From assembly GCA_964420975.1 (NCBI GenBank), contig CAYQVH010000009.1, forward strand, positions 1-64,000: a stretch of DNA of 64,000 bases, in the 5' to 3' direction. The position numbers and the translations under genes are program-made. This document shows positions 26,707 to 36,800 of this stretch, one piece after another. Origin of the DNA: Accumulibacter sp964420975. GTDB lineage: Bacteria > Pseudomonadota > Gammaproteobacteria > Burkholderiales > Rhodocyclaceae. The notes below the pieces were generated by a model. The model was not told where the DNA came from and made no database searches. It saw only the letters and a list, made by a program, of their open reading frames with translations. Position 1 is the first letter of the stretch. Each line of letters starts with the position of its first letter.

Positions 26707-27990
26707 GTGAGCACCCCCGCAAATCCACGCCAGCTCTTGCAACAACTGTTTGCCGGCGCCATCGCGGCAGCGCAGCCCCGGTACTGTTTGCCCCCCTACT
26801 TGCCCCGGCTGTTGGCCGACAAACCACCCGCGCAACTGCTGGTGATCGGCGCTGGGAAAGCGTCCGCGGCCATGGCTCGGGCGGTAGACGACCACTGGCC
26901 GGGAGACGTGTCGGGCCTGGTCGTGACTCGACGGGGCTATGGCGTTCGGTGTCGGCGGATCGAGGTCGTGGAGGCCGCACATCCGGTTCCCGATACCGCC
27001 AGCCTCGTCGCTGCCGAACGCATGCTGCAGCGGGTGCAAGGCCTGTGTGCAGAAGACACCGTGCTTTGCCTGCTCTCGGGCGGCGGTTCGGCGCTGATGG
27101 CGCTCCCACTCGCCGGCGTCAATCTGAGCGACAAGCAGAAGGTCAGCAGCGCCTTGCTTCGTTCTGGCGCCAGCATTGCCGAAATCAATTGTCTGCGCCG
27201 CCATCTGTCGGCGATCAAGGGCGGCCGGCTGGCCGCCGCATGCCACCCGGCACGGGTGGTGAACCTGCTGATTTCCGATGTCCCCGGCGATCGGGCGAGC
27301 GATATCGCGTCCGGTCCAACGGTCGGCGATGCAAGCACCTGCGGCGACGCTCTGGCGGTCGCCAGACGACATCGTCTCTCGCTGCCGCCAGCCGTTCATG
27401 AACTGCTGGCGAGCGGCGGCGGCGAATCGATCAAGCCCGGCGACGTCCGCCTGTCACGCGTCGAGACGCACGTGATCGCCACGCCACAGCACGCGCTCGA
27501 AGCGGCGGCGGCGATCGCCCGAAATGCCGGGATTACGGCGCACATCCTCAGCGACGCCATCGAAGGCGAGGCACGCGAGGTGGGCAAGGTTCTGGCTGCG
27601 GTGGCCCGTCAAGTCGCCGACCGGCAACAGCCCTTCACGCCTCCGTGCGTCCTGCTGACGGGTGGCGAGACGACGGTGAGCGTGCGTGGAAACGGGCGCG
27701 GCGGACGCAACGTCGAGTTCCTGCTCGGACTCGCGCTGGCGCTTGACGGACACCCGCGCATTCACGCGCTGGCGGCCGATACGGACGGCGTCGACGGTCA
27801 GGAAGAAATTGCCGGAGCTTACCTCGCGCCGGACACCCTGCAACGCGCCGCCGAGCAGGGCGTGCCAGCGCGTGACCGTCTCGACGCCAACGACGGCCAC
27901 GGTTTTTTTGCTGCGCTCGGCGATTCGCTCATCACCGGGCCGACCATGACCAACGTCAATGATTTCCGGGCGCTGCTGATCACTGCCTGA
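26707..27990 (+). CDS. Glycerate 2-kinase (MOFRL family)
   Basis: A 427-residue glycerate kinase of the GckA/TtuD type, which phosphorylates D-glycerate to 2-phosphoglycerate. Family features are LLVIGAGKASAAMARAV, LCLLSGGGSALMALP, NCLRRHLSAIKGGRLA, LLISDVPGDRASDIASGP, LTGGETTVSVRGNGRGGRN and AADTDGVDGQEEIAGA. The start is GTG at 26707. It could feed C2 compounds (glyoxylate via tartronate semialdehyde) into lower glycolysis, complementing the glyoxylate route at 38-45 kb. That link is inference. Confidence 0.87.
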   Translation: MSTPANPRQLLQQLFAGAIAAAQPRYCLPPYLPRLLADKPPAQLLVIGAGKASAAMARAVDDHWPGDVSGLVVTRRGYGVRCRRIEVVEAAHPVPDTASLVAAERMLQRVQGLCAEDTVLCLLSGGGSALMALPLAGVNLSDKQKVSSALLRSGASIAEINCLRRHLSAIKGGRLAAACHPARVVNLLISDVPGDRASDIASGPTVGDASTCGDALAVARRHRLSLPPAVHELLASGGGESIKPGDVRLSRVETHVIATPQHALEAAAAIARNAGITAHILSDAIEGEAREVGKVLAAVARQVADRQQPFTPPCVLLTGGETTVSVRGNGRGGRNVEFLLGLALALDGHPRIHALAADTDGVDGQEEIAGAYLAPDTLQRAAEQGVPARDRLDANDGHGFFAALGDSLITGPTMTNVNDFRALLITA

Positions 27991-28022
27991 AACGCTGCCG
28001 CCCACCACGCCCGAGACAGACG

Positions 28023-28433
28023 CTACTGGGGAAAGCCCCTGCGCAATTCCTCGACCACCCAACGCGCCTCGTCCTCGCTGAGAAAACGATGCCATGGCGG
28101 CATCGGCGTTCCCGGACGCCCGCTGTAGATCGTGGCCACCAGCGACTCAACGGGCTTCTCACGCAGCGCCGCCGGCGTCAACGGCGGTCCAAGGCCGCCC
28201 TTCAGGGTCAGGCCGTGACACGAACCGCAATCCTGGCGCACCAGATGAACGAGCTGCTGGCGCCGTTCCGGAGACGGCGCCTGTTCTGTTTCGGCAAACG
28301 CGGCGTCGCACAAGCCGCTTAGCGGCAACAGGAAGCAGCTGCGCCGAATGATCGCCAGCAAACAGCGACCGCTGGTTGGCGGCGACCCGCGCTGGCGCAC
28401 GGTCTCGGGCGCGCCGCGCACGAGCGAAGGCAT
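28023..28433 (-). CDS. nirC: Cytochrome c55X, NirC-like
   Basis: A small periplasmic class I cytochrome c of 136 residues as annotated. The haem site is DCGSCHGLTLKGG and the C-terminal part (PGTPMPPWHRFLSEDEARWV ending RRGFPQ) is typical of NirC. The hydrophobic signal segment (CFLLPLSGLCDAAFA) lies unusually far inside, so an internal start (TTG near residue 25) is possible. NirC donates electrons to NirS or helps its haem d1 maturation. It starts 8 bases after the second cytochrome gene, as part of nirSMC. Confidence 0.8.
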   Translation of the reverse strand: MPSLVRGAPETVRQRGSPPTSGRCLLAIIRRSCFLLPLSGLCDAAFAETEQAPSPERRQQLVHLVRQDCGSCHGLTLKGGLGPPLTPAALREKPVESLVATIYSGRPGTPMPPWHRFLSEDEARWVVEELRRGFPQ

Positions 28434-28441
28434 CCTGACGG

Positions 28442-28774
28442 TCAGGGGAGCGTCAGGATCCAGCGCACGAGAACGCGAACATTCTCCAGCCCCGCGCGCT
28501 TGTTGGCCGACATGTAGTCGTTACCCCAAACGCCGCCGCCGCCCTCGTAGACCTTGGTCACCAAGATCTCTTCCACTTCCGGCTGGCCGCGATAACGCTT
28601 CGCCACGTCACGCCACGACGGGCCACGGACGGTTTCATCCACATCGTGGCAAGTCAGGCAGCGACTCTTGTCGGCGAGTTCGATCATCGCCGGGTCAGGC
28701 GGTGGCGGGGCCCCATGGACGAGCGTGGCGCCAGCAACGGTCGCCAGTGTCAGCACGAGGGTCGACAGTCTCAT
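28442..28774 (-). CDS. nirM: Cytochrome c551-type electron donor, NirM-like
   Basis: A 110-residue periplasmic cytochrome with a signal peptide (RLSTLVLTLATVAGATLVHG). The haem motif is RCLTCHDVDETVRGP and the sixth ligand is probably the Met in NDYMSANKR. AAGGAGAGATC before the ATG at 28774 fixes the start. Such cytochromes carry electrons to cd1 nitrite reductase. It lies between nirS and nirC on the same strand. Confidence 0.82.
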   Translation of the reverse strand: MRLSTLVLTLATVAGATLVHGAPPPPDPAMIELADKSRCLTCHDVDETVRGPSWRDVAKRYRGQPEVEEILVTKVYEGGGGVWGNDYMSANKRAGLENVRVLVRWILTLP

Positions 28775-28829
28775 GATCTCTCCTTGACGGTAGCCGCCCG
28801 GCAAGACGCTAGAGACGCGAATGCCGGGC

Positions 28830-28857
28830 AAAAAAACGGGGGGCCGCAGCCCCCCGT
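28830..28857 (-). terminator. Rho-independent terminator after nirS
   Basis: On the minus strand a 9-base GC stem (ACGGGGGGC paired with GCCCCCCGT, loop of four) is followed by seven T residues. It sits in the gap between nirS and nirM, so it should reduce transcription of nirM-nirC relative to nirS. Confidence 0.75.
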
Positions 28858-28906
28858 CGTGGATCCAACGCGTCGACTCGATCGGCGTTCCGACCGATCC
28901 GCTCGA

Positions 28907-30592
28907 TCAGTAAATGTCGCGTTGCGTGTTGTAGACGTTGAACTTGCCGGTCGGCGTGACCAGACGCGGATCCTTGATCACGGTCTTTACCGCCCGGGTC
29001 TTGTCGTCGACCACGACAATCGCCGACGGTTCGGTCTTGTTGCCGGTCCACACCGAGAACCAGACTTCGTCACCCTTCTCGTTGTATTCGCCATGCACCA
29101 CTCGCTGCAGCCCCTTGGTCTTGCCCAGATTGGCGGCGGCGGCGAGATCGAGGACTTGCGGTTTCGGATCCGGATTGCCGAGGTCGTCGATATTGTAGAC
29201 CGTTACCGAGCCAGCAAGCTTCGGATCCGGGTTCAGCGGCGCGTCAGCCCAGAGGTTCTTCGACTTCGGATGCGTCTTCACGAACAGCGAATTGGCACCG
29301 TGATTCTTCACCTCCTGGACGACCTTCCAGGCGTGCTGCGGGTACTTGTCGGGATCGGTACCGATAATGCTGATCACATCGGCACCGAGGTGCGACGTCG
29401 CCCACACCGGCCCGAACTTCGGATGGACGAAGTTCGCGCCGCGCCCCGGATGCGGGATCTTGGCGGTATCCACCAGCGCCGCCAGCTTGCCCTCCTTGGT
29501 GTCGACGACGGCGATCTTGTTCGACGCGTTGGCCGCAACCAGGAAGTAACGCTTCGACGCGTCCCAGCCGCCATCATGCAGGAACTTGGCCGAATTGACG
29601 GTGACTTCCTTGAGGTTGTTGATGTCGGAGTAATCAACCAGCTTGATCATGCCGGTTTCCTTGACGTTGATCACCCACTCGGGCTTGTCGTGCGAGGAAA
29701 CAATCGACGCGACGCGCGGCTCGGGATGATACTCGCCATCGACAGTCACGCCACGGGTCGAGATCAGCTTCAGGGGCTCAAGCGTTTCGCCGTCGAGAAT
29801 CGCATACTGCGGCGGCCAGTACGAGCCGACGACCGCGTACTTGTCCTCGTAACCCTTGAACTTGGACGTGTCGACCGAGCGCGCTTCGTAGCCCGACTTC
29901 ATGGTGGCAACGATCGTCGGCTTCTCGTAGTAGAGGTCGATCAGGTCGTAACGGCCGTCACGACCGATGACGTGGACGTAACGACCGGAGGCTGAAACGC
30001 GCGAGATATGCACCGCGTAACCGGTCTTGACGATGCCCCAGATTTGCTTGCGGTCGCCGTCGATCAAGGCCACTTCGCCGGAGTCACGCAGGGTGACCGC
30101 GAAGACATTGTTGAGATTGACGTCGTTCATCTTCTTCGTCGGACGCTGGGCCACCGGAACGGCCAGCTTCCAACTCGCCTTCATGTCCTTCATGCCCCAT
30201 TCGGGAGGCGCTTCGGCCGGCATCTGAACGTAGGTCGCCATGTTGGCGATCTCTTTCTTGGTCAGAATGTCGTCGAAGTTCGGCATTCCGCCTTCCGTGC
30301 CGTAGGACATGATCTTCTCAAGCCGGGACGAGCCGAGCTTGGCCGTGTTGGCCGGCTCGAGGTTCTTGCCTGTGGCGCCCTTACGAAGCATCCCGTGGCA
30401 GCCGGCGCAACGCTCGAAATAGATCTTGCCCGCCGCCGCCTTGTCCTCAGCCGACAGCGTCGGCGTCGCCGGGGCTGCGGCTGCAGGCGCGGCAGCCGCA
30501 GCAGCAGCCGGCGCAGCCGGCGCTGCAAATGCGGCATGGATCGCCAGCGGCGCCGCCGCCAGCACCAGCAAGTTGCGTATTTCCTTCTGCAT
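28907..30592 (-). CDS. nirS: Cytochrome cd1 nitrite reductase
   Basis: A 561-residue periplasmic enzyme reducing nitrite to nitric oxide. The signal peptide (LLVLAAAPLAIHAAFA) is followed by an Ala/Pro-rich linker, a cytochrome c domain with the haem motif ERCAGCHGMLRKG near residue 62, and an eight-bladed d1-haem propeller. Propeller features include GYAVHISRVSASGRYVHV, GEYHPEPRVASIVSSHDKPE and GRGANFVHPKFGPVWATSHL, the last with conserved His residues. The frame is open upstream to 30823, but ATG at 30592 gives the signal peptide. An FNR/DNR box lies about 100 bases upstream. The haem d1 assembly genes (nirF, nirD-L-G-H, nirJ, nirN) are not in the window. Confidence 0.95.
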   Translation of the reverse strand: MQKEIRNLLVLAAAPLAIHAAFAAPAAPAAAAAAAPAAAAPATPTLSAEDKAAAGKIYFERCAGCHGMLRKGATGKNLEPANTAKLGSSRLEKIMSYGTEGGMPNFDDILTKKEIANMATYVQMPAEAPPEWGMKDMKASWKLAVPVAQRPTKKMNDVNLNNVFAVTLRDSGEVALIDGDRKQIWGIVKTGYAVHISRVSASGRYVHVIGRDGRYDLIDLYYEKPTIVATMKSGYEARSVDTSKFKGYEDKYAVVGSYWPPQYAILDGETLEPLKLISTRGVTVDGEYHPEPRVASIVSSHDKPEWVINVKETGMIKLVDYSDINNLKEVTVNSAKFLHDGGWDASKRYFLVAANASNKIAVVDTKEGKLAALVDTAKIPHPGRGANFVHPKFGPVWATSHLGADVISIIGTDPDKYPQHAWKVVQEVKNHGANSLFVKTHPKSKNLWADAPLNPDPKLAGSVTVYNIDDLGNPDPKPQVLDLAAAANLGKTKGLQRVVHGEYNEKGDEVWFSVWTGNKTEPSAIVVVDDKTRAVKTVIKDPRLVTPTGKFNVYNTQRDIY

Positions 30593-30688
30593 TACTTTCC
30601 CTCTCCTCGTGAAGTTGCCAAGCCCACACACATGAATCGAACCATGCCAGACTCCGTACAGGATGACACGCCGACAGTCCCCATTTCC

Positions 30689-30702
30689 TTGACCTCGGTC
30701 AA
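30689..30702. promoter_or_regulatory. FNR/DNR-type binding site
   Basis: TTGACCTCGGTCAA is a perfect TTGAC-N4-GTCAA inverted repeat, the half-site used by FNR/DNR/NnrR regulators that switch on denitrification when oxygen is low and NO is present. It lies in the divergent nirS/uroporphyrinogen-methyltransferase region, about 97 bases before the nirS start and 111 before the other, so it could serve both. Confidence 0.75.
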
Positions 30703-30813
30703 ATCGTTGGCCGCATTTACGGACGAGTGTGGTGGCGTCCGCGCCACCGTCAACCCGACCCCTTTGGCTTGCGCCTCGCGGACGCGCCCTGCATAATGGC
30801 ATGGAACAACCAC

Positions 30814-31596
30814 ATGAGTCCATCGTCCCCGACCCGGCCCCTGGGCACCGTCTACCTCGTCGGTAGCGGACCGGGCGATCGTGAACTGCTCACCTTGCGA
30901 GCGGCACGGTTGATCGGTGAAGCGGACGCGATCGTCTACGATCACCTGATCGGCGAGGGCGTGCTCGACCTGGCCAGATCCGACGCCGAGCTGATCTACG
31001 CCGGCAAGGAAAGCTCGAAGCACACGCTGCCGCAAAGCGAACTCAATCGTCTCCTCGTTCGTCTGGCCCGCGCCGGCAAGACGGTCGTCCGCCTCAAGGG
31101 CGGCGATCCCTTTGTCTTCGGGCGTGGCGGCGAAGAGATCGAAGCCCTGGTCGACTCCGGAATCCCTTTCCAGGTCGTTCCTGGCGTCACCGCCGCCGTC
31201 GGTTGTGCCGCCTACGCCGGCATTCCGCTCACTCATCGCGACCACGCGCAGGCCGTCGCCTTTGCCACGGGCCACCTGCAGGACGGCACGGTGAATCTCG
31301 ATTGGCCGTCGCTGGCTCGTCCACGACTGACGGCCGTCTTCTATATGGGGGTTGGCGGCCTGAGCGAAATCTGCCGGCAGATGATCGCCCACGGCTTGCC
31401 GGCCGAACATCCGGCGGCGGTGGTCGAAAAGGGAACGACGCCCCGCCAGCGCGTACTCGTTGGCGACCTGGCTTCGCTGCCCGCCTTGGCGGACGCCGCA
31501 GCGATTTCACCGCCCGCCTTGTTGATCGTTGGTACGGTCGTTCGCCTGCAGTCGCGTTTGGCGTGGTTTTCGCCGCCGGAGGACGACGAGCGCTAG
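30814..31596 (+). CDS. nirE: Uroporphyrinogen-III C-methyltransferase (NirE/CobA type)
   Basis: A SAM-dependent enzyme of 260 residues that methylates uroporphyrinogen III to precorrin-2. Motifs are VYLVGSGPGDRELLTLRA, DAIVYDHLI, VRLKGGDPFVFGRGGEE, VVPGVTAAVGCAAYAGIPLTHR and VFYMGVGG. Precorrin-2 is needed for sirohaem, cobalamin and haem d1. Its place divergent from nirS and shared FNR/DNR box favour NirE over CobA/CysG. An upstream in-frame ATG at 30796 is possible. The last four bases overlap the converging menA-like gene. Confidence 0.85.
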   Translation: MSPSSPTRPLGTVYLVGSGPGDRELLTLRAARLIGEADAIVYDHLIGEGVLDLARSDAELIYAGKESSKHTLPQSELNRLLVRLARAGKTVVRLKGGDPFVFGRGGEEIEALVDSGIPFQVVPGVTAAVGCAAYAGIPLTHRDHAQAVAFATGHLQDGTVNLDWPSLARPRLTAVFYMGVGGLSEICRQMIAHGLPAEHPAAVVEKGTTPRQRVLVGDLASLPALADAAAISPPALLIVGTVVRLQSRLAWFSPPEDDER

Positions 31597-32498
31597 GCGT
31601 AAAAGCCGTTGGCGACGATCGCCAGCGACACCAGCACCGAGAAAGCCATTTGCAGCTGCGCCGTGCGTACCAGAATTCGGTTGAACACGCTGCCCACGGG
31701 CAGCCCGACAAAATGTCGGATCTGGAGCAAGACCCAGGGCAGGACGAGCAACGGCAGCAGAAACCACTCGCGCGCCTCGTGTAGCGCCGCCAGCCACGGC
31801 AATAGCACGAAAGGCGCGAGCGTCTCGGCCGCGTAAACCCAGCGCGTGGCACGACGGCCGATGGCGACGGCCAACGTTCTCTTGCCGACCTCCGCGTCAT
31901 GATCCAGGTCGCGATAGTTGTTGACCGTGATCACGGCGGCAGCGAACAAACCGACCATCGCGCCGCCGATCAGTGTCGCCGGCGTCAGCGACTGCGTCTG
32001 CACGTAAAATGCACCGGCAACGGCGACGAAACCGAAGAACAGCAAGACGAACACTTCCCCGAACGGGGTATACGCAATCGGCCGCGCCCCTCCGGTATAG
32101 GCCCAACCGGCAAACAGCGAGGCCAGTCCGACGACCACGATCGGCCAGCCAGCACGCGCGACAAGGCCGGCACCACACACGAAAGCCAACAGAAAAGCCA
32201 GCCAGGCGGCACGCCGGACAGACGCCGCTGCCAGCCAGCCAAGCGCCGTCACGCGCGGCGGCCCCAGGCGATCGGGCGGGTCGCTCCCACGCTCGAAATC
32301 GCCGACGTCGTTGTGCAGGTTGGTACCGATCTGAATCAGTACCGCCGCCAGCAGAGCGAGCACCGCCGCTGCGTACGACAAGCCACCCAGCGTCGTCCAG
32401 GCGAGGGCGCTGCCAACCAGTACCGGCGCCATCGCCACCGTCAGCGTCTTGGGTCGTAACGCCAACCACCAGCAGGCGAGCGTCTCCGGGCGATCCAC
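31593..32498 (-). CDS. menA: 1,4-dihydroxy-2-naphthoate polyprenyltransferase-like protein
   Basis: A UbiA-superfamily membrane prenyltransferase of 301 residues with eight to nine hydrophobic segments. The first Asp-rich motif is NLHNDVGDFERGSD and the second is NNYRDLDHDAEVGKRTLAV. These fit MenA best, the enzyme that attaches the isoprenoid tail in menaquinone synthesis. No other men genes are present here, so substrate is inferred only from family resemblance. Confidence 0.75.
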   Translation of the reverse strand: MDRPETLACWWLALRPKTLTVAMAPVLVGSALAWTTLGGLSYAAAVLALLAAVLIQIGTNLHNDVGDFERGSDPPDRLGPPRVTALGWLAAASVRRAAWLAFLLAFVCGAGLVARAGWPIVVVGLASLFAGWAYTGGARPIAYTPFGEVFVLLFFGFVAVAGAFYVQTQSLTPATLIGGAMVGLFAAAVITVNNYRDLDHDAEVGKRTLAVAIGRRATRWVYAAETLAPFVLLPWLAALHEAREWFLLPLLVLPWVLLQIRHFVGLPVGSVFNRILVRTAQLQMAFSVLVSLAIVANGFYA

Positions 32499-32599
32499 TG
32501 TCAGCGTCAGAGGCGCTCAGGCAGTCGCCGGCGGACGTCGGCCAGTCGCCGCAGCTGCTATAATTTCACGATTTACGCGCACAGAACGCTTGTTGGCTG

Positions 32600-32686
32600 T
32601 GGTGCCGAGAGGGGGAATCGAACCCCCACGATGTTCCCATCGGCGGATTTTGAGTCCGCTGCGTCTACCGATTCCGCCATCTCGGC
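32600..32686 (-). tRNA. tRNA-Leu (anticodon CAA)
   Basis: Read on the minus strand, the sequence folds as a class II tRNA. The acceptor stem is GCCGAGA/TCTCGGC, and the D-arm lies in GGCGGAATCGGTAGACGC. The anticodon stem GCGGA/TCCGC closes the loop CTCAAAA, giving anticodon CAA. The long variable arm is CGATGGGAACATCG and the T-loop is TTCGAAC. An encoded CCA follows. It reads UUG codons. No integrase or att-like duplicate was found at its 3' end. Confidence 0.95.
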
Positions 32687-32798
32687 TGTGGCGCGCCAAC
32701 GGCGCGCCGGAAGGCGGCAGATTATCGCCGATTGACCCGTCGTCGACAAGCGCCACTTGCGGTGAGCCTGCCGACTGGCGAGTACCCACCTCATCGAC

Positions 32799-33830
32799 AT
32801 GTTGACCCTCGACGACTTCGACTACGCGCTTCCCGAGGAGTTGATCGCCCAGCAGCCGGCGCCCGTACGCAGCGCGAGCCGCTTGTTGCACGTCGGCAGC
32901 GACCGGTTGGTTGACCGCGCGTTTGCCGATCTGCCGGAGCTGACCGACGCCGGAGACCTGCTCGTGTTCAACGACACCCGGGTGATCCGGGCACGTCTGT
33001 GCGGCCACAAGGAGAGCGGTGGCCGGATAGAAGTCCTGATCGAGCGCATCCTTGACCGCCGTCGTGCGCTGGCGCAGATTCGCGCCAGCAAGTCGCCGCG
33101 CGACGGCAGCCGTATTCTGCTCGAAGACGCGATCCCGATGGTCGTTCGAGGCCGCCGCGGCGACCGGGGAGAGTTCTTCCTCCTCGAACTCCTGGCCGAG
33201 GGCGATCTGTGGACCGTCGTCGAGACCCAGGGACGACTGCCGCTGCCGCCGTACATCCGGCACCCGTCCGGCAACAACGACGAAGCGCGCTATCAGACCA
33301 TCTATGCCCGACACCCGGGAGCCGTCGCCGCCCCGACCGCTGGCCTGCATTTCGACGAGGCCTTGTTGGCCCGACTCCGCTCGTGCGCGGTGGAAATCGC
33401 CTGGTTGACGCTGCATGTCGGCGCCGGCACCTTTCAGCCGGTGCGCACCAACCAGCTGGTCGAGCACCGCATGCATGCGGAACGCTTTCACCTGCCGCCA
33501 GAAACGACCGAAGCCGTCGCGCGAACGCGGGCGCGTGGCGGACGCGTCATCGCCGTCGGCACCACCAGCCTGCGCGCACTCGAAGCCGCGGCGCAGGCGG
33601 GAAGTCTGCGTGCAGGCGCCGGCGAGACCGATCTCTTCATCACGCCGGGTTACCGTTTTCGCGTCGTCGACCGCCTGATCACCAATTTTCATCTCCCGAA
33701 ATCGACGCTGCTGATGCTGGTATCGGCGTTCGCCGGGCTGGAAACGATCCGTCGCGCCTATCGTCACGCGATCGACCAGCGCTATCGTTTCTTCAGTTAT
33801 GGCGACGCGATGCTGCTCACCCGCGCCTGA
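32799..33830 (+). CDS. queA: S-adenosylmethionine:tRNA ribosyltransferase-isomerase
   Basis: A 343-residue cytoplasmic enzyme making epoxyqueuosine in tRNA. Typical sequences are LDDFDYALPEELIAQQPA, LLVFNDTRVIRARL, GAVAAPTAGLHFDEAL, HVGAGTFQPVRTNQL, VGTTSLRALEAAA and LITNFHLPKSTLLMLVSAF. Length matches the family. Its usual partner tgt lies about 19 kb downstream on the same strand, which suggests insertion of intervening genes. Confidence 0.95.
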   Translation: MLTLDDFDYALPEELIAQQPAPVRSASRLLHVGSDRLVDRAFADLPELTDAGDLLVFNDTRVIRARLCGHKESGGRIEVLIERILDRRRALAQIRASKSPRDGSRILLEDAIPMVVRGRRGDRGEFFLLELLAEGDLWTVVETQGRLPLPPYIRHPSGNNDEARYQTIYARHPGAVAAPTAGLHFDEALLARLRSCAVEIAWLTLHVGAGTFQPVRTNQLVEHRMHAERFHLPPETTEAVARTRARGGRVIAVGTTSLRALEAAAQAGSLRAGAGETDLFITPGYRFRVVDRLITNFHLPKSTLLMLVSAFAGLETIRRAYRHAIDQRYRFFSYGDAMLLTRA

Positions 33831-33859
33831 TCTCCTTTCACCGAGAACCCTGCCGCCCC

Positions 33860-36800
33860 ATGCCCGACAAACCCGTGTTCAATTTCGCCGCGCTCGACGA
33901 ACGCGAGCATTTCGGCCTGAGCGGCGACACCTACCGGGTCGCCGTCGCCAGTGCGCTCCTCTGGGCGCAACGCGGCGTCACCGACGTCCACCGCCTGCTC
34001 AGTCAAGGCGCCGCGCGCACGACTGCCGGCAGGGCCTTCACGGCCGCCGACGTGAAGACCGCGATCAGCGAGCTGCGCGCCAAGGGGCTGCTCAGCGAGG
34101 ATCCGGTGTTCGGCAGCGCTTTTCACTTGATCGACTCGCTGCGGGCGCCGCTTTACCGCCAGTTGCTCGAAACGCACTCGGGAACGGTCTTGGTACAGCT
34201 CGTTTGCAGCTTGCAGTACGGCGAGCCGACGATTGGTCGCACGACCTACTACTGGCCCATCAGCAGCCTGCCGGCGACCCTCGCCTACGTACGTGCCAAG
34301 TTCCATTCGGGAGCGCCGAGCGAGGAGTTGACGGGGCTTCGTCAGGTGATCACCCGCTCGCTGGACTGGGGGACGGTAGCCAAGAGTGCGTTGGTCAACG
34401 CCTTCGACCGCACCAGCTTTGCGTACATTGAACCCGGCTGGCGCTGGCAGCTCGCCCTGGAAGCGACTGCCACGCTCTGCGAATGGTGGGAGAACGAGCT
34501 GGACCCGGTCGCCGAATGGGCAGTTGAGCAACTCGCCGCCGGCGCCGAACAGGTGCCAAGCAGCTTGCGTGAGGTGCTTGCCGACCGCGCCTTGCAGCGC
34601 GACGACACGGCCGGCGTCGAAGCTGCGCTCGCCGGCGTCAACAGCGGCCTGGCGTCGGCGCTACGCGCGGCGCAGCTCGCCGCCGACGGACAATGGGCCG
34701 CCGCCCAGTCTGCCTTCGAAGCCGCGCTCAAGCAGTGCAAGGACCACTTCGGCAGCAACCGCGGCCTGTTGCCGGACAGTATCGCCTGGTTCTATCCGCT
34801 CTCCCTTCTCGCCCAGCAAACGCCTCGCCATCTCGAACTGGCGCGCAAGTTCTGCCTCGCCGAATCGGGCCGTCGACAGGCCAATCCGTACGAGCCCTGG
34901 GGCTGCTGGGTACACGCGATCGACGTTCGCCTCGGCAACGCCCCGCTGGTCGCCGGAGCGTTTGCTCCACCCGCCGACCTTGCCGGCGCGTTTCCGCTGC
35001 ACGCGCTGTGGGCTTTGCTGCTCGTCGCCTGGCTCGGCGCCGACGTCGTCTCGGCACAGGATCCCGGCCGACCGGCCAAGGAATGGCGGGCGGTAGCCGA
35101 GTCGACGCGCGAGACCTTGGACAAGTGCCACTTTTCACTGCCGCGAAGGTTCCTCGACGGCGCGCTGGCGTTGCTCGAAAACCGGGATCCACCGCCCGGT
35201 TTCTTTGTCGGCACCTCGGGCGAGCGCTGGCGAGAAGTGCTTACCGCCTTGCAGTCTCTCGCCCAGGCACCCGCCAGCGACGACGGAGGCGAAAGCACGC
35301 GCTTGCTGTGGGCGATCGAGATCGGCAGGCAAGGACAGTTGCTGGCGATCAACCCCCTGGAACAAAGGCGCGGCCCGCGCGGCTGGAACCGCCCGCGAGC
35401 AACGAGTCTGACGAAGATCACCGGCAACGAAAAGCTGCCGCCGTGGGACGCGAAAGTCGCCCGCGCCATCCGCCCGATACGGGGTTACAGCAATCGCCAC
35501 CGCCTCGACCTCGCGATCGCCATCGTTGCCCTGGTCGGCCATCCCGGCGTCGTCCTCGCGCATGCCCCCGAGGCCTTGGTTGAACTGTGCGAAACCGCAC
35601 CGAACCTCGAACTGGTGCGCGACAAAGACCACTTCCGGATCCGCATCCAGCCGTCGCTCCGGACGCACGATGATAACGCCGGTATCGCCCCGACGCTCGC
35701 CGAAGAGCGGCGAGAACTGGAAGCACTGCGTCAGCTGACGCTACTCGTTGACGGCCCGCAACGCGTACGCCTGGTGCGCTTCAGCGCTGCCCAGCGACAA
35801 GCGGCGCAACTCGTCTCGGGACGCTTTGCCATTCCAGCGGCGGCGCCTGACGCGGTGGCGGAGGTCGAAAAAACGCTGCAGGCACTTTCGTCACACTTCC
35901 AGATCGACGGCGACGCGGCGCAAGCGAGCCGGCAGGTGGAAAGCGACTCTCGCCTACACGCCGAGCTCTCGCCGGTCGGCGAAGCGCTTTCTCTGCGGCT
36001 GATGGTCACCCCGCTCGGCAGTGACGGCCCTCGCTTTCCGGCGACGAAGGGTCGCCGGCGCGTGCTCGCCGTCCAGGGCAAGGAAACGGTCGGCACCGAA
36101 CGCGACCTCAACGCGGAACGCCGTCACCTGGACGCCGTCCTCGACACCCTGCCCTTCCTCGACGTCGGCGAGCCCGCCGGCGAGTGGTTGCTTGAAGACC
36201 CCGAACAGGCGCTGACGGTCGTCGAAACCTTGCCGACGCTGCCCGCCATCGCCGCCGTCGAGTGGCCGAAAGGGAAGAGCGTACGCGTCGTTTCGGTCAC
36301 CGCGCAGCAGCTGGCGGTGTCGGTCAGCCACGAACGCGACTGGTTCCGCCTCTCCGGACAGGCGAGCGTCGACCAGGGGCTGGTCCTGCAACTCGACGCT
36401 CTGCTTGCCGCCGCGCGCCAGCAAACCCGTTTCGTCTCCATGGGAAACGGCGTCTATGCCGCGCTGACGCGTTCCTTGAAGCAGAAACTCAGCGACCTCG
36501 CCGCGGTACTCGAAATCGACAAACAGGGAGCGCGGGCGCCAGCCGTCGCCGGGCTCTGGCTCGACGAGGTGCTCGAAGGAACGGCGACCGAAACCGGGCA
36601 CGACGTCCGCCAGGCGATCGAACGTCTGCGCCAAGCGCAGACGAGCGAACCGCAGTTGCCGGGACTCCTCCAGGCACGGCTGCGCCCCTACCAGGAGGAC
36701 GGTTACCAATGGGCGATGCGCCTCGCCGACAGTGGCCTCGGCGGCTGCCTGGCGGACGACATGGGGCTAGGCAAGACCGTGCAGGCGATTGCCGTTCTGC

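Noticed and set aside
32600..32686. tRNA-Leu as an island attachment site
   Set aside because: No integrase gene and no repeat of the tRNA 3' end were found in the window.
33209..33859. N-terminal extension of the SNF2 protein through queA
   Set aside because: The extension overlaps queA in another frame and is Arg/Pro-rich without homology; ATG at 33860 lies after queA.
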